Shown in pieces: positions 23,757 to 34,620 of a DNA stretch of 64,000 bases; position 1 is the stretch's first letter, and each line of letters starts with the position of its first letter. Location of the stretch: assembly GCA_964006375.1 (NCBI GenBank), contig OZ023267.1:37149766-37213765 (forward strand). The letters run 5' to 3'. Source of the DNA: Tillus elongatus (taxonomy: Eukaryota > Arthropoda > Insecta > Coleoptera > Cleridae). Under the pieces are notes generated by a model. That model ran no database searches, had not been told where the DNA came from, and saw nothing but the letters and a program-made list of their open reading frames with translations. The translations under genes were made by a program, and so were the position numbers.

Positions 23757-25200
23757 CCAATAAGTACAATTTGGAGAACCCAATTCATCACAATACAGCT
23801 TTGAGCTGACGATCGTTTCGCCAACAATGTTGGCATCATCAGAGGGGTGAATAAACTAAGTGAATGAAGACTAGAACTACTATTTATATGTTAGTTGCCA
23901 AGAAGTTGGCGAACAGCGTCCTCTAGGAAGGTATACAGACATTACACCCCCCCCCCCCGCGCGCTGACTGTTGAGTCTTAAATCCCTGGTATCAAAACTG
24001 AAAACTGCATACCTGCCTTTGTAATACTGTGTGTCATGATCAAATATTCCTTCTGAGAAGGACACGCTGGTTATTAAGATAATAGTTCGACCAATGGACT
24101 ACATAGAAGGAGACCTACTCTATTCATCGAAACATTTTTGTTCAAATTTCCAACTATATAATATATACTTTTTCGTAAGCATCTAGCTGACCTGACTGCC
24201 TGACATTTTTGACTAACTTGAGTTTTTTTTTCTACATGATAATTATTATCCCAAATATGTTAGCAATACATGATTTGTCAATAGTGCCATATATAAGTTG
24301 CGCCAAATGTTCTTTAAATCTAGTTTCAATGGTTCTTTTGGTTTGCCCAACATATTTTAAGTTCACAATCCTTACAACCTATTTCATAGATTCCAGACAA
24401 TTCTGTGGTTTTTTCTATATCCTTTGGGTTACCTAGCAAATTTTTTAATGTATTTTTTTTTTTGTACAAAATGTTAACTGCAAGTGGGCTTTCTTCAAAA
24501 TGCTTTTAAAACCTCTCGTAATTCGCAGTTCAAATGATAAACCGACAACGCAGTTTTGTCTCGTTTAGCTTTTCTGAAAGTCGTAGATTTCGCTAAGATT
24601 TTCTTTGTTCCATATTTATTGACTAGTTTCTCCACTAAGCACTTAGCTACATTTTTAATATGTTTAAGTTCTCTGTTGTATCTTTCTTTATTTAAGGGAA
24701 ACTGTATTAATCTATGAACCAGAAAATTCAAACTAGCTGTTTTTGTGTGTGGAAAACTATGGTGTGAGTCAATCGAAATGTAACTCACAGTAGTGGTTTC
24801 CTTTCTGTGGGTGTCAGTGTCTATTTTTAATGACTAATACATCAATAAAAGGTAATTTGTTATTAATTTCTATTTCATGCGTGAATTTAATGGAGTTAAA
24901 TTTACTGTTTAATTTGGCAATAAAATCATCCACTTTGCATCCATTTGTATTAAATACTACAAAAACATCGTCCTCATAACAAAATCATAATCTAGAAAAA
25001 TAGCCATTTTCCTTTGCTAGGTCTGTTCCAAATCTACTCATGAAAAGGTCTGCAATGAATGGGGAAAGGGGATTGCCCCTTGGTTTGTCATGGTTTTGTT
25101 AAAAAATTCATTGTTAAACTGAAAAATATTCTGAATCATAGAAAGATTTGTAAAATTTATATATATATATACTTTGCAGACCTCTTCATCTATGTTGTTC
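23757..25200 (-). mobile_element. Penelope-like element, 5'-truncated, family 1 copy A
   Basis: The - strand carries, in order, the end of a Penelope-type reverse transcriptase and then its endonuclease. RT traces are GNPLSPFIADLFM-like (about 25070) and CYEDDVFVVFNTNG (about 24990-24940, the catalytic box as YEDD where YVDD is usual), then KLPF and SIDSHHSFPHTKTASL (24780-24735). Next is FLVHRLIQFPLNKERYNREL (24720-24665), and then a GIY-YIG endonuclease relic (about 24400-24180) with KRTIETRFKEH. Stops and frameshifts break it. The 3' region to 23757 carries a hammerhead ribozyme. It lies head to head with copy B. Confidence 0.85.
23783..23853 (-). ncRNA. Hammerhead ribozyme (type I) of Penelope-like element, core intact
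   Basis: On the - strand the core reads CTGATGA (23842-23836), one extra T, helix II GCCAAC/GTTGGC with ATT loop (six pairs), GAAA (23819-23816), then helix III as the palindrome ACGATCGT (23816-23809) and C17 at 23808. Predicted cleavage falls between 23808 and 23807. Helix I starts with T-A and C-G next to the core. An outer helix pairs the TATTCA-side strand (near 23853-23848) with GATGAAT (23789-23783). All conserved catalytic bases are present; the extra base after A9 is shared by most sister motifs. A very short, palindromic helix III is the known form in Penelope-like elements and may need dimerisation. Confidence 0.8.
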
Positions 25201-25482
25201 ATTTTTAAATTAAAAAAAAAAAGTGTGAAAAGTAGATGATTTTATTGCCAAATTAAACAGTAAATGTGACTCTATTAAATTCACACATAAAATAGAAATT
25301 AATAACAAATTACCTTTTCTTGGCGTATTAGTCATTAAAAATAGAGACACTTTAGGATTTGACATCCACAGAAAGGAAACCACTACAGTGAGTTACATTT
25401 CGATTGACTCACACCATAGTTTTCCACAAAAAACAGCTAGTTTGAATTTTCTGGTTCATAGATTAATACAGTTTTCCTCTTA

Positions 25483-27775
25483 CTACAAAACCTGAATGCT
25501 ATAAGATATCAGTCACCGCCCCACTTGGCCGCTCAGACCACGGCATGGTCACTGCTTCCTGCGCAATGCAACCCGAGGTCACACAGTCATCACACCCACA
25601 TATCATTTGGCACTACAACTCCGCAAACTGGGACGAAATGCGGGATTACTTTTCCTCATTTCCATGGGTGTCTGTCTGCCTCTCATCCTGACCCCTCTGA
25701 TATCTCACAAAACATCACCGAAATTATCCAAGCTGACATGGAATTATATATTCCACGTACACAGAAAACCTCTTCAGCCACTCAAAAGCCCTGGTTCTCT
25801 AAATCCTGTGACAAGGCCAGACTTGAAAAGATCAAAGCTCACAAAACACTTCTACACAATCCCAGTCAAGAAAATCGACAAGCATTTAACGACGCAAGAA
25901 ACCGCTATGTCCGCATTCTTTCTGAGGCAATAAACTCGTTTAATAACCACATCAAAAACAAAGTCCTCTTAAGCTCCAACGACGGCAAATTCTTCTGGAC
26001 TCTTGCTAAATCTATTGCGAATAATTTCTGCAAAAGCACGTTTCCACCTCTTGTCTCAGGGGATGAAATTGTTTCTACCGCCCTGGGCAAGGCTGAACTT
26101 TTTGCTTCGTTGTTCGCCAGCAATTCTACTCTCAACCCACCTCCAAATGTTGAACCACAACAGTCCCCAATGTCACGCATAAAATGACGGATATCATTTT
26201 CAAAACTAAAAAGGTACGAAAGATGCTCTCTTCTCTTAATACCAGAAAAGCCTCTGGCCTTGACGACATCCCAGCAATCGTTCTCAAAAAATGCGCACCA
26301 GAACTTGCTCCTGTCCTGACTCGTCTATTTCAGATATCTTACAATAAAGGCATATTCCCTAGTAACTGGAAAACTGCTCGAGTACAACCCACCCCCAAGA
26401 AAGGATCCAAAGCGCTTCCTAGCAACTACAAGCCTATTTCTCTCCTTTCAGTCGTCTCTTAAGTGATGGAAAAATATATAAACACTGAATTACTAAAATA
26501 CCTTGAAAAACAGTCTAATCCACGACAGGCAGTATGGATTCCGCCAGCGCAGATCGACTGCTGACCTCCTTTCTTTTGTCACCCATTCTTGGAACAAGTC
26601 TATGGAACTACACGGTGAATCCCAGATTGTCGCTCTAGACATATCCAAAGCATTCGACCAGGTCTGGCACGCAGCGCTGCTTAATAAACTTCCGGCCTAT
26701 GGCCTACCACCAAAATTTTGTACCTGGACAGCAAATTTCCTCTCCAACAGGAGAGTATCCAATTAATGCAGGAGTTCCTCAAGGTTCAGCTTTAGCCCTT
26801 ACTTTGTTTCTTCTTCACATCAATGACCTCCTCTCTAGCACATCCAACCCAGTTCACAGTTACGCGGATGACAGCACCCTCCACTCAAATATACAATATT
26901 CTAAGCCTGTCTCTTTAGCCCAATTAGATGAGGATCGCAGACTCATGGAGGGTTCTGTCTCCGTGGATCTCCAAAAAATATTAGACTGGGGAAGTAGAAA
27001 TCTTGTACAATTCAACCCCACCAAATCTCAGTCTTGCTTTCTTTCTCATAAGGGATACACCAGCCCTAGACCCATCACAATGAACAACCAAGTTATTCAA
27101 AGTAATGAGTCCTTTTCTCTTGTTGGCATTTCTGTGGATCGAAATCTTAATTGGCACCAACATGTCACATCAATTGCAGAAGCGGCTGCTAAGAAATTAG
27201 AAATTAGATTTCCTCTTCCGGGCTCGCAAATACTTTTCACCAGCTAATCTCTATACCTTATATATTTCACAAATAAGGCCAAACCTCGAATACTGCTTCC
27301 ACATCTGGGGTGCAGCTGCTGCTTCTACACTGCTATCATGGACTCCATTCAAAAGAGAGCTATACGTCTCATCGGTGACCCTACCCTCACCCAAAGGCTG
27401 CCATCCCTTGCCCACAGACGTGTGCCGTTGGTGACCTCTCTCTATTTTATAGATATCTGCACGGGCACTGCTCAGAGAAGCTTTCCTCCATAGTTCCCCC
27501 ACCTGCTGCCCCCAACAGGTCTACCAGGGGAACAGAGCGAATGCACCCTTTTACTGTCCAGGTCACCAGACATAAAACATCTTGTTATGCCCGCTCTTTT
27601 GTCCCGAGGACTTCCTAGTTGTGGAATTCCTTGCCGGCACATGTTTCTCCTTCTCCTCCGAACCTCCAAACCTTCAAGTCCAGAATTAACAAGTTGCCTT
27701 TTTCCTCCTTGTCAACACCCACGGTACGATAGTATTTAGGCTGTAAGCCCTCGTGGTGTGTTGTTGAAATTAAAA
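25483..27775 (+). pseudogene. Jockey-like LINE copy 3, 5'-truncated, inserted in the Penelope element
   Basis: This is the same family as the 0.8-3.8 kb LINE, starting within the endonuclease (LGRSDHGMV at about 25530) and ending with the 3' untranslated sequence and A-rich tail AAATTAAAAAATAATAATAA at 27764-27783. Reverse-transcriptase blocks are present in several frames: KASGLDDIPA (26250), ALDISKAFDQVWH (26630), AGVPQGSALA (26768) and HSYADDSTLH (26855). Stops at 26461 and 26764, and frameshifts at about 25690, 26505 and 27200, inactivate it. 5' truncation and an A-rich tail are typical of target-primed reverse transcription. Confidence 0.9.
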
Positions 27776-28582
27776 AATAATAATAATGAACGATATAACA
27801 GAGAACTTGAATATATTAAAAATGTAGCCAAGTATAATGGTTACTCTGTCTGCTTAGTGGGAAAATTAGCCAATGAAAATAAAACAAAGAAAATGTTAGT
27901 GGAATCTATGACTTTCAGAAAAGATGAACGAGACAAATCTGTTGACTGTTTACCATGTCAACCGCGAATTACGAGAGGTTTTAATAGCATTTTTAAGAAA
28001 GCCAATTTTCAGCTAACATTTTCTACAAAAAAAAATACATTAAAATATTTGCTAGGTAACCCAAAGGATAGAGATAAAACCACAGAAGTGTTGGGAATCT
28101 ATAAAATAGGTTGAAAGGATTGTGAACTTAAATATATTGGGGCCAACTAAAAGAACGATTGAAACTAGATTTAAAGAACATTTAGAACAACTGACAGATC
28201 ACACTATTGGCAAATCATGTATTGCTCAGCATATTTGGGATAATAATCATCATGTAGATGAGGAAAATCTCAAGTTAATAAAAAAAGCCACGCAGTTGCG
28301 TCAGCTGGATGCTTGAGAAAGTATATATAAGGTTGCAAATTTGCACAAAAATGTTTCGATGAATAGAGTAGGTCCGGTTCTATGTAGTCCATTGTTCGAA
28401 CTGTTATCTTAATAACCAGCGTGTCCTTCCTAGAAGGAATATTTGATAACGACACAGTACTACAAAAGCAGATATGCATTTTTAATTACAGGGATTTAAG
28501 ACTCAACAGTGGGGTGTCTGTTTGTATGCCTTCCTAGAGGACACTGTTCGCAACTAACATATAAATAGTAGTTCTACTCTTT

Positions 28583-28653
28583 ATTCATCCCTCTGGTGCG
28601 CTAACCTTGTGAGCGAAACGATCGTCAGGTCTAGAAACTGTATTGTGATGAAT
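28583..28653 (+). ncRNA. Hammerhead ribozyme of Penelope-like element, partly decayed
   Basis: The + strand reads CTGGTGC at 28593-28599 where CTGATGA(N) is expected, helix II GCTAAC/GTGAGC with CTT loop (one mismatch), GAAA at 28615-28618, palindromic helix III ACGATCGT (28618-28625) and C17 at 28626, the predicted cleavage position. The first helix I pairs are CCT (28590-28592) with AGG (28627-28629). An outer helix pairs ATTCATC (28583-28589) with GATGAAT (28647-28653), seven perfect pairs. The A6 and A9 changes should weaken or abolish activity. The 3' half and both helices I are better kept here than in copy A. Confidence 0.75.
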
Positions 28654-28715
28654 TGGGATCTCCAAATTTTACTTATTAGTGCTAATCACAGATTCCAATC
28701 TTCATTCATTCATTA

Positions 28716-30463
28716 CACATGCCAAGATTCAGATTTGTAGCTTTAGATACGGACGCCGAGAATAATCCTGTATATCCTTTGGTAAGCTTCAATGAATATA
28801 CGAAGCCAGATACCAAGAGATGCCTTTTTTTTTTTGTAAGGTCAAAGCTACTAAAAAAGGAACCAACTTTCAAATTTGCCTGGTGTTTTAGAATACTAAG
28901 CCTTTAAATAATATTTACAGTCAAAAATACACTTGTGATACCTGAAATACCTTATACTTTAAAATGTTGATTTTATAATATACTCTTCTAAACATTATAA
29001 CATAGTCTACATGGTCAAACTTCTAGAAGCTTTAACACTGACACTGTTACACTTGACTTTTTAAGGTCAGCTTACAGGCTAATAATCTAAGCAAATGCTT
29101 TACAACTGTTTGCAAACTTTTTAATGGCCACTATCTTTTTTGGATTGGAAATGGGCGAACACAATATAGCCATACAGAGTTATGAAAATTAGCTATGTGG
29201 TAAACACTGTTCTGACTCGTTAGAGATTTCTTAGAAGAATATTACTAGCTGGCAGTAAAACGATTTAACTACTACCTATTTCAATACAAAGAACCATTGA
29301 ATCTCAAATAAAAAAATCACGCAATGAAAACAATTAAATTCTTTGAAGGATAAATAAGTCAGGCAAATATATTTCTCTACAATGCAAATACAAATAAGAA
29401 AGGATTTCTGAATTTTTTATGTTGGAAATCGAAGAAGAGTCCAATTGTTAAAGGTTTAAAATAACACGCAATTTCGAAGGAGGAAAATATATAGCATCGA
29501 CATTTGAGGATTCAAACATATTTTTATGATACAGAGAATAATATGTTTATTACAAACTGCCGCTAAATGTCTCGCTATACGCAGCCAATCAAAATTCAGC
29601 ATTTTAAAATGCAGGAAGTGGGACGTATTCGAGAGGAGCAAGGAGCGTGAGAAACGATTTCATTCGGCTGATGGTAACCAAGTGGTAAGGTGCTGATAAA
29701 TCTTAGGTCAGCTGTTTCAAGTTCCATAACGGTTACAGCAATCATTATGCTGTGGTAGTGTCGCAATATAAGCTAAGTAAATTTGTGTTTGCCAACTTTA
29801 TATAAAACCTCAATCAGGGATGATGGTAAGTCATAAAAAAAAGGTTCATTCTTTATAAATTTCAAAATTTTAGTGTTTATTTTTTAATACAGAGATATTG
29901 GGGATTAGTTGCCAAATTCAATTGTTATTGCCAGATTTCAATTGCTGGCTTTTAGTGGCCAGATTGTAGTTGCTAGCTTTTCCTCATTAGACTTTAACTT
30001 CTGGATTCTAAATTCCACTTCCTAGTTTTGAGTTAATAATTTCTGGAAAATTGCTTTGGATTTGGCATTTTGGTATGAAATCAAGATAAACATTTAATTT
30101 CTAGATGTTTAATTTCGAGTTTCAATTTTGGGTAATAAATGAGCAATTAGCAGCCGGAAACAAGTAAGTCTACCTTTCAAATTAAATTAGTCTCTAATAT
30201 TCTTTTCACCCGTCGAAATATTTTCACAAAAAAAAAAGGGGGGGGGGGGAAGTAAAGGCCAATTAGAAACCACTCATTTTTAATTATTTTTTTTTTAACT
30301 GACAATACTGAAATAGAATTAGATAATAATAGTTTAACAATGTTTTAAGGTCTGATGTAGTAGAAAGATCTGAAATTAGTTACAGTAATTTCTGTAATTG
30401 AATAATTTTACAAAGTTAACAATAACTATTTTAGAAGTGCTGCCCATAAAAATTTAAATACAT
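28716..30463. other. AT-rich intergenic DNA
   Basis: No gene is recognised. A 62-codon frame at 28719-28907 begins MPRFRFVALDTDAEN but matches no family I know and is probably chance. The 29140-29160 block repeats a motif from 6720. A low-complexity series of ATTGC/TTGCTAGC-like phrases lies at 29890-30120, and a G run at 30239-30249. Confidence 0.4.
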
Positions 30464-30696
30464 TACTCTCGATTTACCGGGAGGTTATTAACCGGGACCC
30501 TCATTTACATACTTCCGATTAAATATTTTATCACAAGAATAACACAACGAACCTCCTAACAATTCAAATATATATGTACCTTAGTTGCCGACGGCCGTAA
30601 GCAGGTAGCTTATATCATCTTTTAACCAGAATCTTAAATCGATTAATCAGAAAAGTATTTTTACCGTTCATCCCGGAAAATCGAGAGTCTACTGTA
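30464..30696. mobile_element. Pogo/Tigger-like MITE
   Basis: A 233-bp segment flanked by TA has inverted ends. The left reads ACTCTCGATTTACCGGG and the right reads CCCGGAAAATCGAGAGT followed by CTACTG. The CAGTAGACTCTCG-type end read from the right resembles pogo-like transposon termini. There is no coding capacity. Confidence 0.65.
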
Positions 30697-30723
30697 CATC
30701 ACTTAATATTTTGTGACCAAAAA

Positions 30724-30725
<2 letters not shown>

Positions 30726-30819
<94 letters not shown>
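30726..30819. repeat. (TA)n microsatellite
   Basis: About 94 bases of TA repeat directly upstream of the GC-rich LINE. The open frames of alternating Ile-Tyr across it are artefacts. Confidence 0.95.
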
Positions 30820-30821
<2 letters not shown>

Positions 30822-30943
30822 GGAGTAACCCGCCTTGCACCACACAGGGCTTCTGATGGTGTGGACAGTATTTCCCCCATTCTCGTGGGAACAACATGAA
30901 GATCATAAATATATGTGGAACCAAAACAAATTAGGCTCGAGGA

Positions 30944-32003
30944 GTGGCTCCGGCTACAGACTCGTGCCATGAGTCTATTCCGGAAACGAAGACGAGTCAG
31001 GGGGCGGCAGTGTCCGCGAACTCTGAAGGTCTCACGACCGACGTAGATACCGGGGATCGGGGGAAGCTTCGGCCCCAGACTTGTCCCAGACACCCAAGCT
31101 GGAGACTGGGTCCCACCGGAGGGCGGCGAGGTCCGCGGACTCTGGGGGCCCCTCCACCAGTGAAGACCCTACTGCAGGGCCGGAGGGACTGTCCGAGCGT
31201 CTTTCCGGGGCGCAAAGAAGCTCCGGAGGGCGCAGAAGATGGCGACCGGGACGTGGATGGTCGAGAAACCTGTAAAGGCACAAGAGGGGAGTGCGAGTCA
31301 GAAGAGGACACACTCGGACTCTAGCACGCCTACTACAGGCAGACGTCCCAAAAGGGCCAGGGCGCCTGTAAAGGCGCAAGAGGAGAGTGAGAGTCAGAAG
31401 ACGCCGCGCTCGGGCTCTAGCACGCCTACTACAGACAGACGTCCCAAAAGGACCAGGGCTGGGACACAGACTGCCTCGTATAGGGAGGCTGCGGAGGGCC
31501 TTGGGATGGCGGTGATTGACAGATGCCATCCTGAGGTCATGCTAGACCAGGGGAAGGCGGACCTGATCCAGGCTGCGGTGGGCTCTCTTCAAGAAGGGGA
31601 GAGCCCGCCTTAGTTCCACCGGGCGCGCCAGGCAGGGGGCATCCTCTGGATAACCTGTGCCGGCCCGCAGTCGCGGGACTGGCTGCGGAAAACGATCGGG
31701 GGCGGACTTGACAGCCGTCGAGCCCAAGGAACTCCCAAAGAGACGCAAGTTCCTCGTACGGATCCCTGACACCGTCCCCAGGAGACAGTGATCAGTAGAC
31801 TGAAGATCCAGAACCCTGAACTGGGGACACAACATTGGTCGGTTCTAAGCAGGAAGGCAGAGGAGAGAGGACAGACTCTCGCCTTCTCGATCGACCAGGC
31901 ATCCCACAGAGCCCTTGAAGGAACCTCCTTCAAGGCATTCTGGGGCCTGGGAAGGGTTAGCTTCCGCCCACTGGGGAAGCAACTAGTGGTTAATGGGACT
32001 TAG
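30944..32003 (+). pseudogene. LINE ORF1, gag-like (DUF4780-type), broken
   Basis: Frames 30944-31324, 31239-31613 and 31788-32003 together give a Ser/Thr/Lys/Arg-rich N-terminus. It has two near-identical blocks of PVKAQEESESQ...RSGSSTPTTDRRPKRTR type, then YREAAEGLGMAVIDRCHPEV, and finally ISRLKIQNPELGTQHWSVL and FKAFWGLGRVSFRP. The last part matches the conserved gag-like domain that insect LINE ORF1s share with DUF4780 proteins. Frameshifts at about 31610 and 31770 break it. Confidence 0.7.
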
Positions 32004-32039
32004 GTTCCTTAAGGTCAACCTACAACACAGTAGGGCAGC

Positions 32040-32757
32040 CAGCAGTACGCCATCCACCAACAAGCGGATCCTCATAGCCACATAGCCCACGGGTAAATTC
32101 CTGGCTGGTAAGTGAGTGCCGAGACGAGACGAGCGACCTGGCTGGGCAGAATGGGGTCACCCTCATCTGGGTGCCAGCAATGAAGAAGCTGACAGTCTCA
32201 CGAAGAGAGGGTCAGCAGAACCATTTATGGGACGAGAACCGCCTCTGGGCGTGACAAAAAACACTGCCAGGGGAGCCAGCAAGTCCTGGGTCCGAAACCA
32301 ATACAAGGTGTACTGGGCAGACTGTCCAGGGCTCACACATGAGAAGTCAATAATTGACGAACCCAGTTCAAAGAGAGCTGTGGAGCTGCTAAATCTTAGC
32401 AGAGGACAGCAAAGAAACATAACATGTCTCTTGACGGGACACATGGCCGTCAAGAAATACCTGCATAAAATGGGGTGGTTCGAGGGGGACCTTGCATGCA
32501 GACACTGCGGCGAGGGGGAGGAATCAGCCCAGCACATCTTGTGTGAGTGTAAAGCTCTGGACCCCAAAAGACAACTGATCTACGGTCAGTCTATACCGGA
32601 GACAGAGCATTATAAAACTTCACCCTACCAGACTGCTGTGCAGGCAAGTTCAGGGCACAGTGATTTTGGAATGGAACGAGTAAAAAGACTAAGGGCATGC
32701 ACAATAAGCCAAAGACTGCAGTACTTTTGGGACAGCAAAGTTACGGATGAGCCCTGA
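32040..32757 (+). pseudogene. LINE ORF2 C-terminus: RNase H remnant and Cys/His motif
   Basis: The open frame 32116-32757 reads GASNEEADSLTKRGS (end of RNase H, with the conserved EEAD.L), then YWADCPGL, LNLSRGQQRNITCLLTGH and YLHKMGWFEGD, and the Cys/His motif CRHCGEGEESAQHILCEC. The stop TGA is at 32755-32757. The upstream RNase H core survives only as traces (GGATCCTCATAGCCACA, the ILIATDS region, near 32060). Confidence 0.8.
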
Positions 32758-33405
32758 AGGAAAAAAATAGTGTTCTTGCTGCCCTTTTTTGCAAGATTAT
32801 CTGCTTCCTCGTTTCGTTCCATGTATGATGCCCTGGTACCCACATCAAAGTTACTTTGTTGTTCACCAGGGCCGTTTAGATTTGGTTTTAAAATATTTCA
32901 GAGTCTTTAGTACCGCCTGAGAGGATGTAGATCTTCTATTTCTAAGTCTTCTCTGTATGCACTCCTATACACACAGATTTATAGCAAGCATTTCTGCGTG
33001 GAAGTTTTTCCTAGGGACTTAGCGAGTCTAAAGTTGGGTCCGCTTATCCCAGTCCTTCTCCCTCCACACTATAGATGCATATGCGACTCATGAGTTTGAC
33101 CACAGTTTGGTATAGCCAGTATACCATCCTGAGATTCAGCCCCGTCTTTCGTACAAGTCGACAGCATGTCCTGATTGCCATTGTGGCTCTCGTAAGAGTT
33201 TTTTCCGAGTGTGTGTTCCAATTCAGTTTTTGGTCTAAGAAGTATTTAGCTTCATTGGAACATTGTATCTGTGTTGCATTCAGAACAGGAGCTTTTAAAT
33301 TTAGTTTCATTCTGTTCGTAAATGGGACAAGAACTGTCTTATGAGGATTGACATTAAGCCTTTCTGTCACCAGTTCTTTAATATATTTAGGGCTGTTTGC
33401 ACTAG

Positions 33406-34438
33406 CAGGGTACCCAGCAGAAATCAAAAATCAAATTCCTTGACATTTCCAGCCCCTCGAGTAAATGTTTCACAAGATTCGAAATAAAAAATGTTTGAAT
33501 ACTTTTTTGTGAACAAAATAAATACAAATTACAAACAAAAAACTTTTTTAATATACAAATATTATCAAAAACATAAGTATGCTTAATTACGTTTAATTAG
33601 TATGTTAGTAGAATTTTCGAGAAGAGTTTTTGCAAATTTTTTATTGAAAAACTTGACTAAGAACTGGCCGATGAACTTAATACCTGGAAAGAATTTTCCA
33701 GTGTGCCATTAAATGACCTAAAAGCATCACAAAACACACACACACACACAGACGCACGCACGCACGCGCATACACAGACGCACTCACGCACGCGCACACA
33801 CACACAGACGCACGCACGCGCATGCACAGAGAGTGAGAGAGGCAGGCTATAATTCGCTTTTATTTTAAAAAAAAAAATTGATAGTAGTTACCACTCTAAA
33901 AGCAACCACTACGAAAGCAAAGTTTTCTTTATGAAAATGGTATTGTTTATATGGCGCCACATATAAATGCCCATATTTTCACTTCAACTTTTAACATGAT
34001 TATAAAGGTTAAAATATAATAAACACGTTCAAAACACAGCTTTACCTGGCCAGAAACACGCATTTTGAATTTTATGCATTCAAGGAAGAACATTCCAAGT
34101 GAGATGGATGAATGAAACATGTTTTAGGTAGATGAAAAAGACGCTATATTACATCGGTGCATGATCTGACATGTGCAGCATTCACTGATATACCCAAAGG
34201 CAGCAGCACTGTTATCAGATATATAGGAAGGAGAAAAGTATTTACGTACAAATTCATATAATATAAATGAAATAAAAATAAACCTGCTAGTGGCAGAATT
34301 TTACAAATATATAATTTCCAGGTCTACTGAATGATTTCAATGACATTTGAGTAAAATCACAAACGTCCCTGACATTTCCGGGGGTATTTCAGATTCCCCG
34401 ATTTTTTCCGGTTTTCTTCCAGGTCGCTGGGTACCCTG
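33406..34438. mobile_element. hAT-like non-autonomous element, TIR CAGGGTACCCAGC, copy 1
   Basis: Ends are CAGGGTACCCAGC at the left and GCTGGGTACCCTG at the right, a perfect 13-bp inverted repeat. Subterminal blocks (AAATCAAATTCC, CTGACATTTCC) are shared with the copy at 39157-39932. It splits LINE coding sequence. No clear target duplication: flanks are CACTAG and ATTAGG. It has grown by a (CA/CG)n tract at 33731-33838. Confidence 0.8.
33731..33838. repeat. CA/CG-rich microsatellite
   Basis: Runs of ACAC and interspersed GCACGCACGC over about 108 bases, inside the hAT-like element; absent from the sister copy at 39.2 kb. Confidence 0.9.
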
Positions 34439-34620
34439 ATTAGGCTGGATATTGCAGCATCGTGCTTTCCTTTTACTGTTACAATGAATGAGGCATGATG
34501 ACGGCAAAAAGTTCTCCTCAAGCAGGGTGCTATCACCTCTGCTGTGGCCGCTCGTTGTTGATAAAGTTATGACTATATTAAGTGGAGCTGGATTCAAGTC
34601 ACAAGTATCTGACCAGGCGC

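Larger units (their letters stand above)
25201..28715 (+). mobile_element. Penelope-like element, 5'-truncated, family 1 copy B, split by a LINE
   Basis: The + strand runs from KVDDFIAKLNSK (about 25225) through KLPFLGVLVIKN and SYISIDSHHSF to FLVHRLIQF at 25472. Here a LINE is inserted (25483-27775). It resumes at ERYNRELEYIKN (about 27790), then KDCELKYIGPTKRTIETR (GIY-YIG endonuclease, here YIG retained), FKEHLEQLTDHT, AQHIWDNNHH and LDAWESIY at 28310. The non-coding 3' end with a hammerhead motif follows (to about 28715). Comparison with copy A shows about 12 bases of target lost at the LINE insertion point and no duplication. Confidence 0.85.
30820..32768 (+). mobile_element. I/LOA-type LINE with gag-like ORF1, internally deleted
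   Basis: This GC-rich block stands out from AT-rich surroundings. It holds a gag-like ORF1 (30944-32003) followed almost directly by the C-terminal RNase H and Cys/His tail of ORF2 (32040-32757), then an A run (GAAGGAAAAAAAT, 32757-32769). Endonuclease and reverse transcriptase are absent, so about 3 kb has been deleted between the two parts. Sister RNase H fragments are at 53767-54758 and 57690-58690. The element sits inside another LINE of opposite orientation. Confidence 0.8.
32769..34620 (-). pseudogene. I-type LINE remnant, interrupted by a hAT-like element
   Basis: On the - strand the reverse-transcriptase palm C-terminus appears as NVNPHKTVLVPFTNRMKLNL and AKYFLDQKLNWNTHSE (about 33360-33210), then YWLYQTVVKLMSRI (33100). 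A trace of RNase H lies at 32850-32770 (NEEADNLAKKGSKNT). Sequence on the far side of the hAT-like insert (34439-34600) fits the RT stretch just upstream (GKF...LCELM region), though badly decayed. The + strand LINE at 30820-32768 is inserted at its downstream side. Confidence 0.65.

Noticed and set aside
28719..28907. Small protein of 62 residues starting MPRFRFVALDTD
   Set aside because: No recognised motif, no promoter or splice evidence, and a poly-T tract translates to a Phe run inside it; chance frame is likelier.
30689..31093. Open frames of alternating Ile and Tyr over the TA tracts (also at 15.1, 38.4 and 49.8 kb)
   Set aside because: They are translations of (TA)n microsatellites; no real protein is implied.
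30997..31933. Several long - strand frames over the GC-rich LINE
   Set aside because: They are Arg/Pro/Ser-rich antisense shadows of the ORF1 on the + strand.
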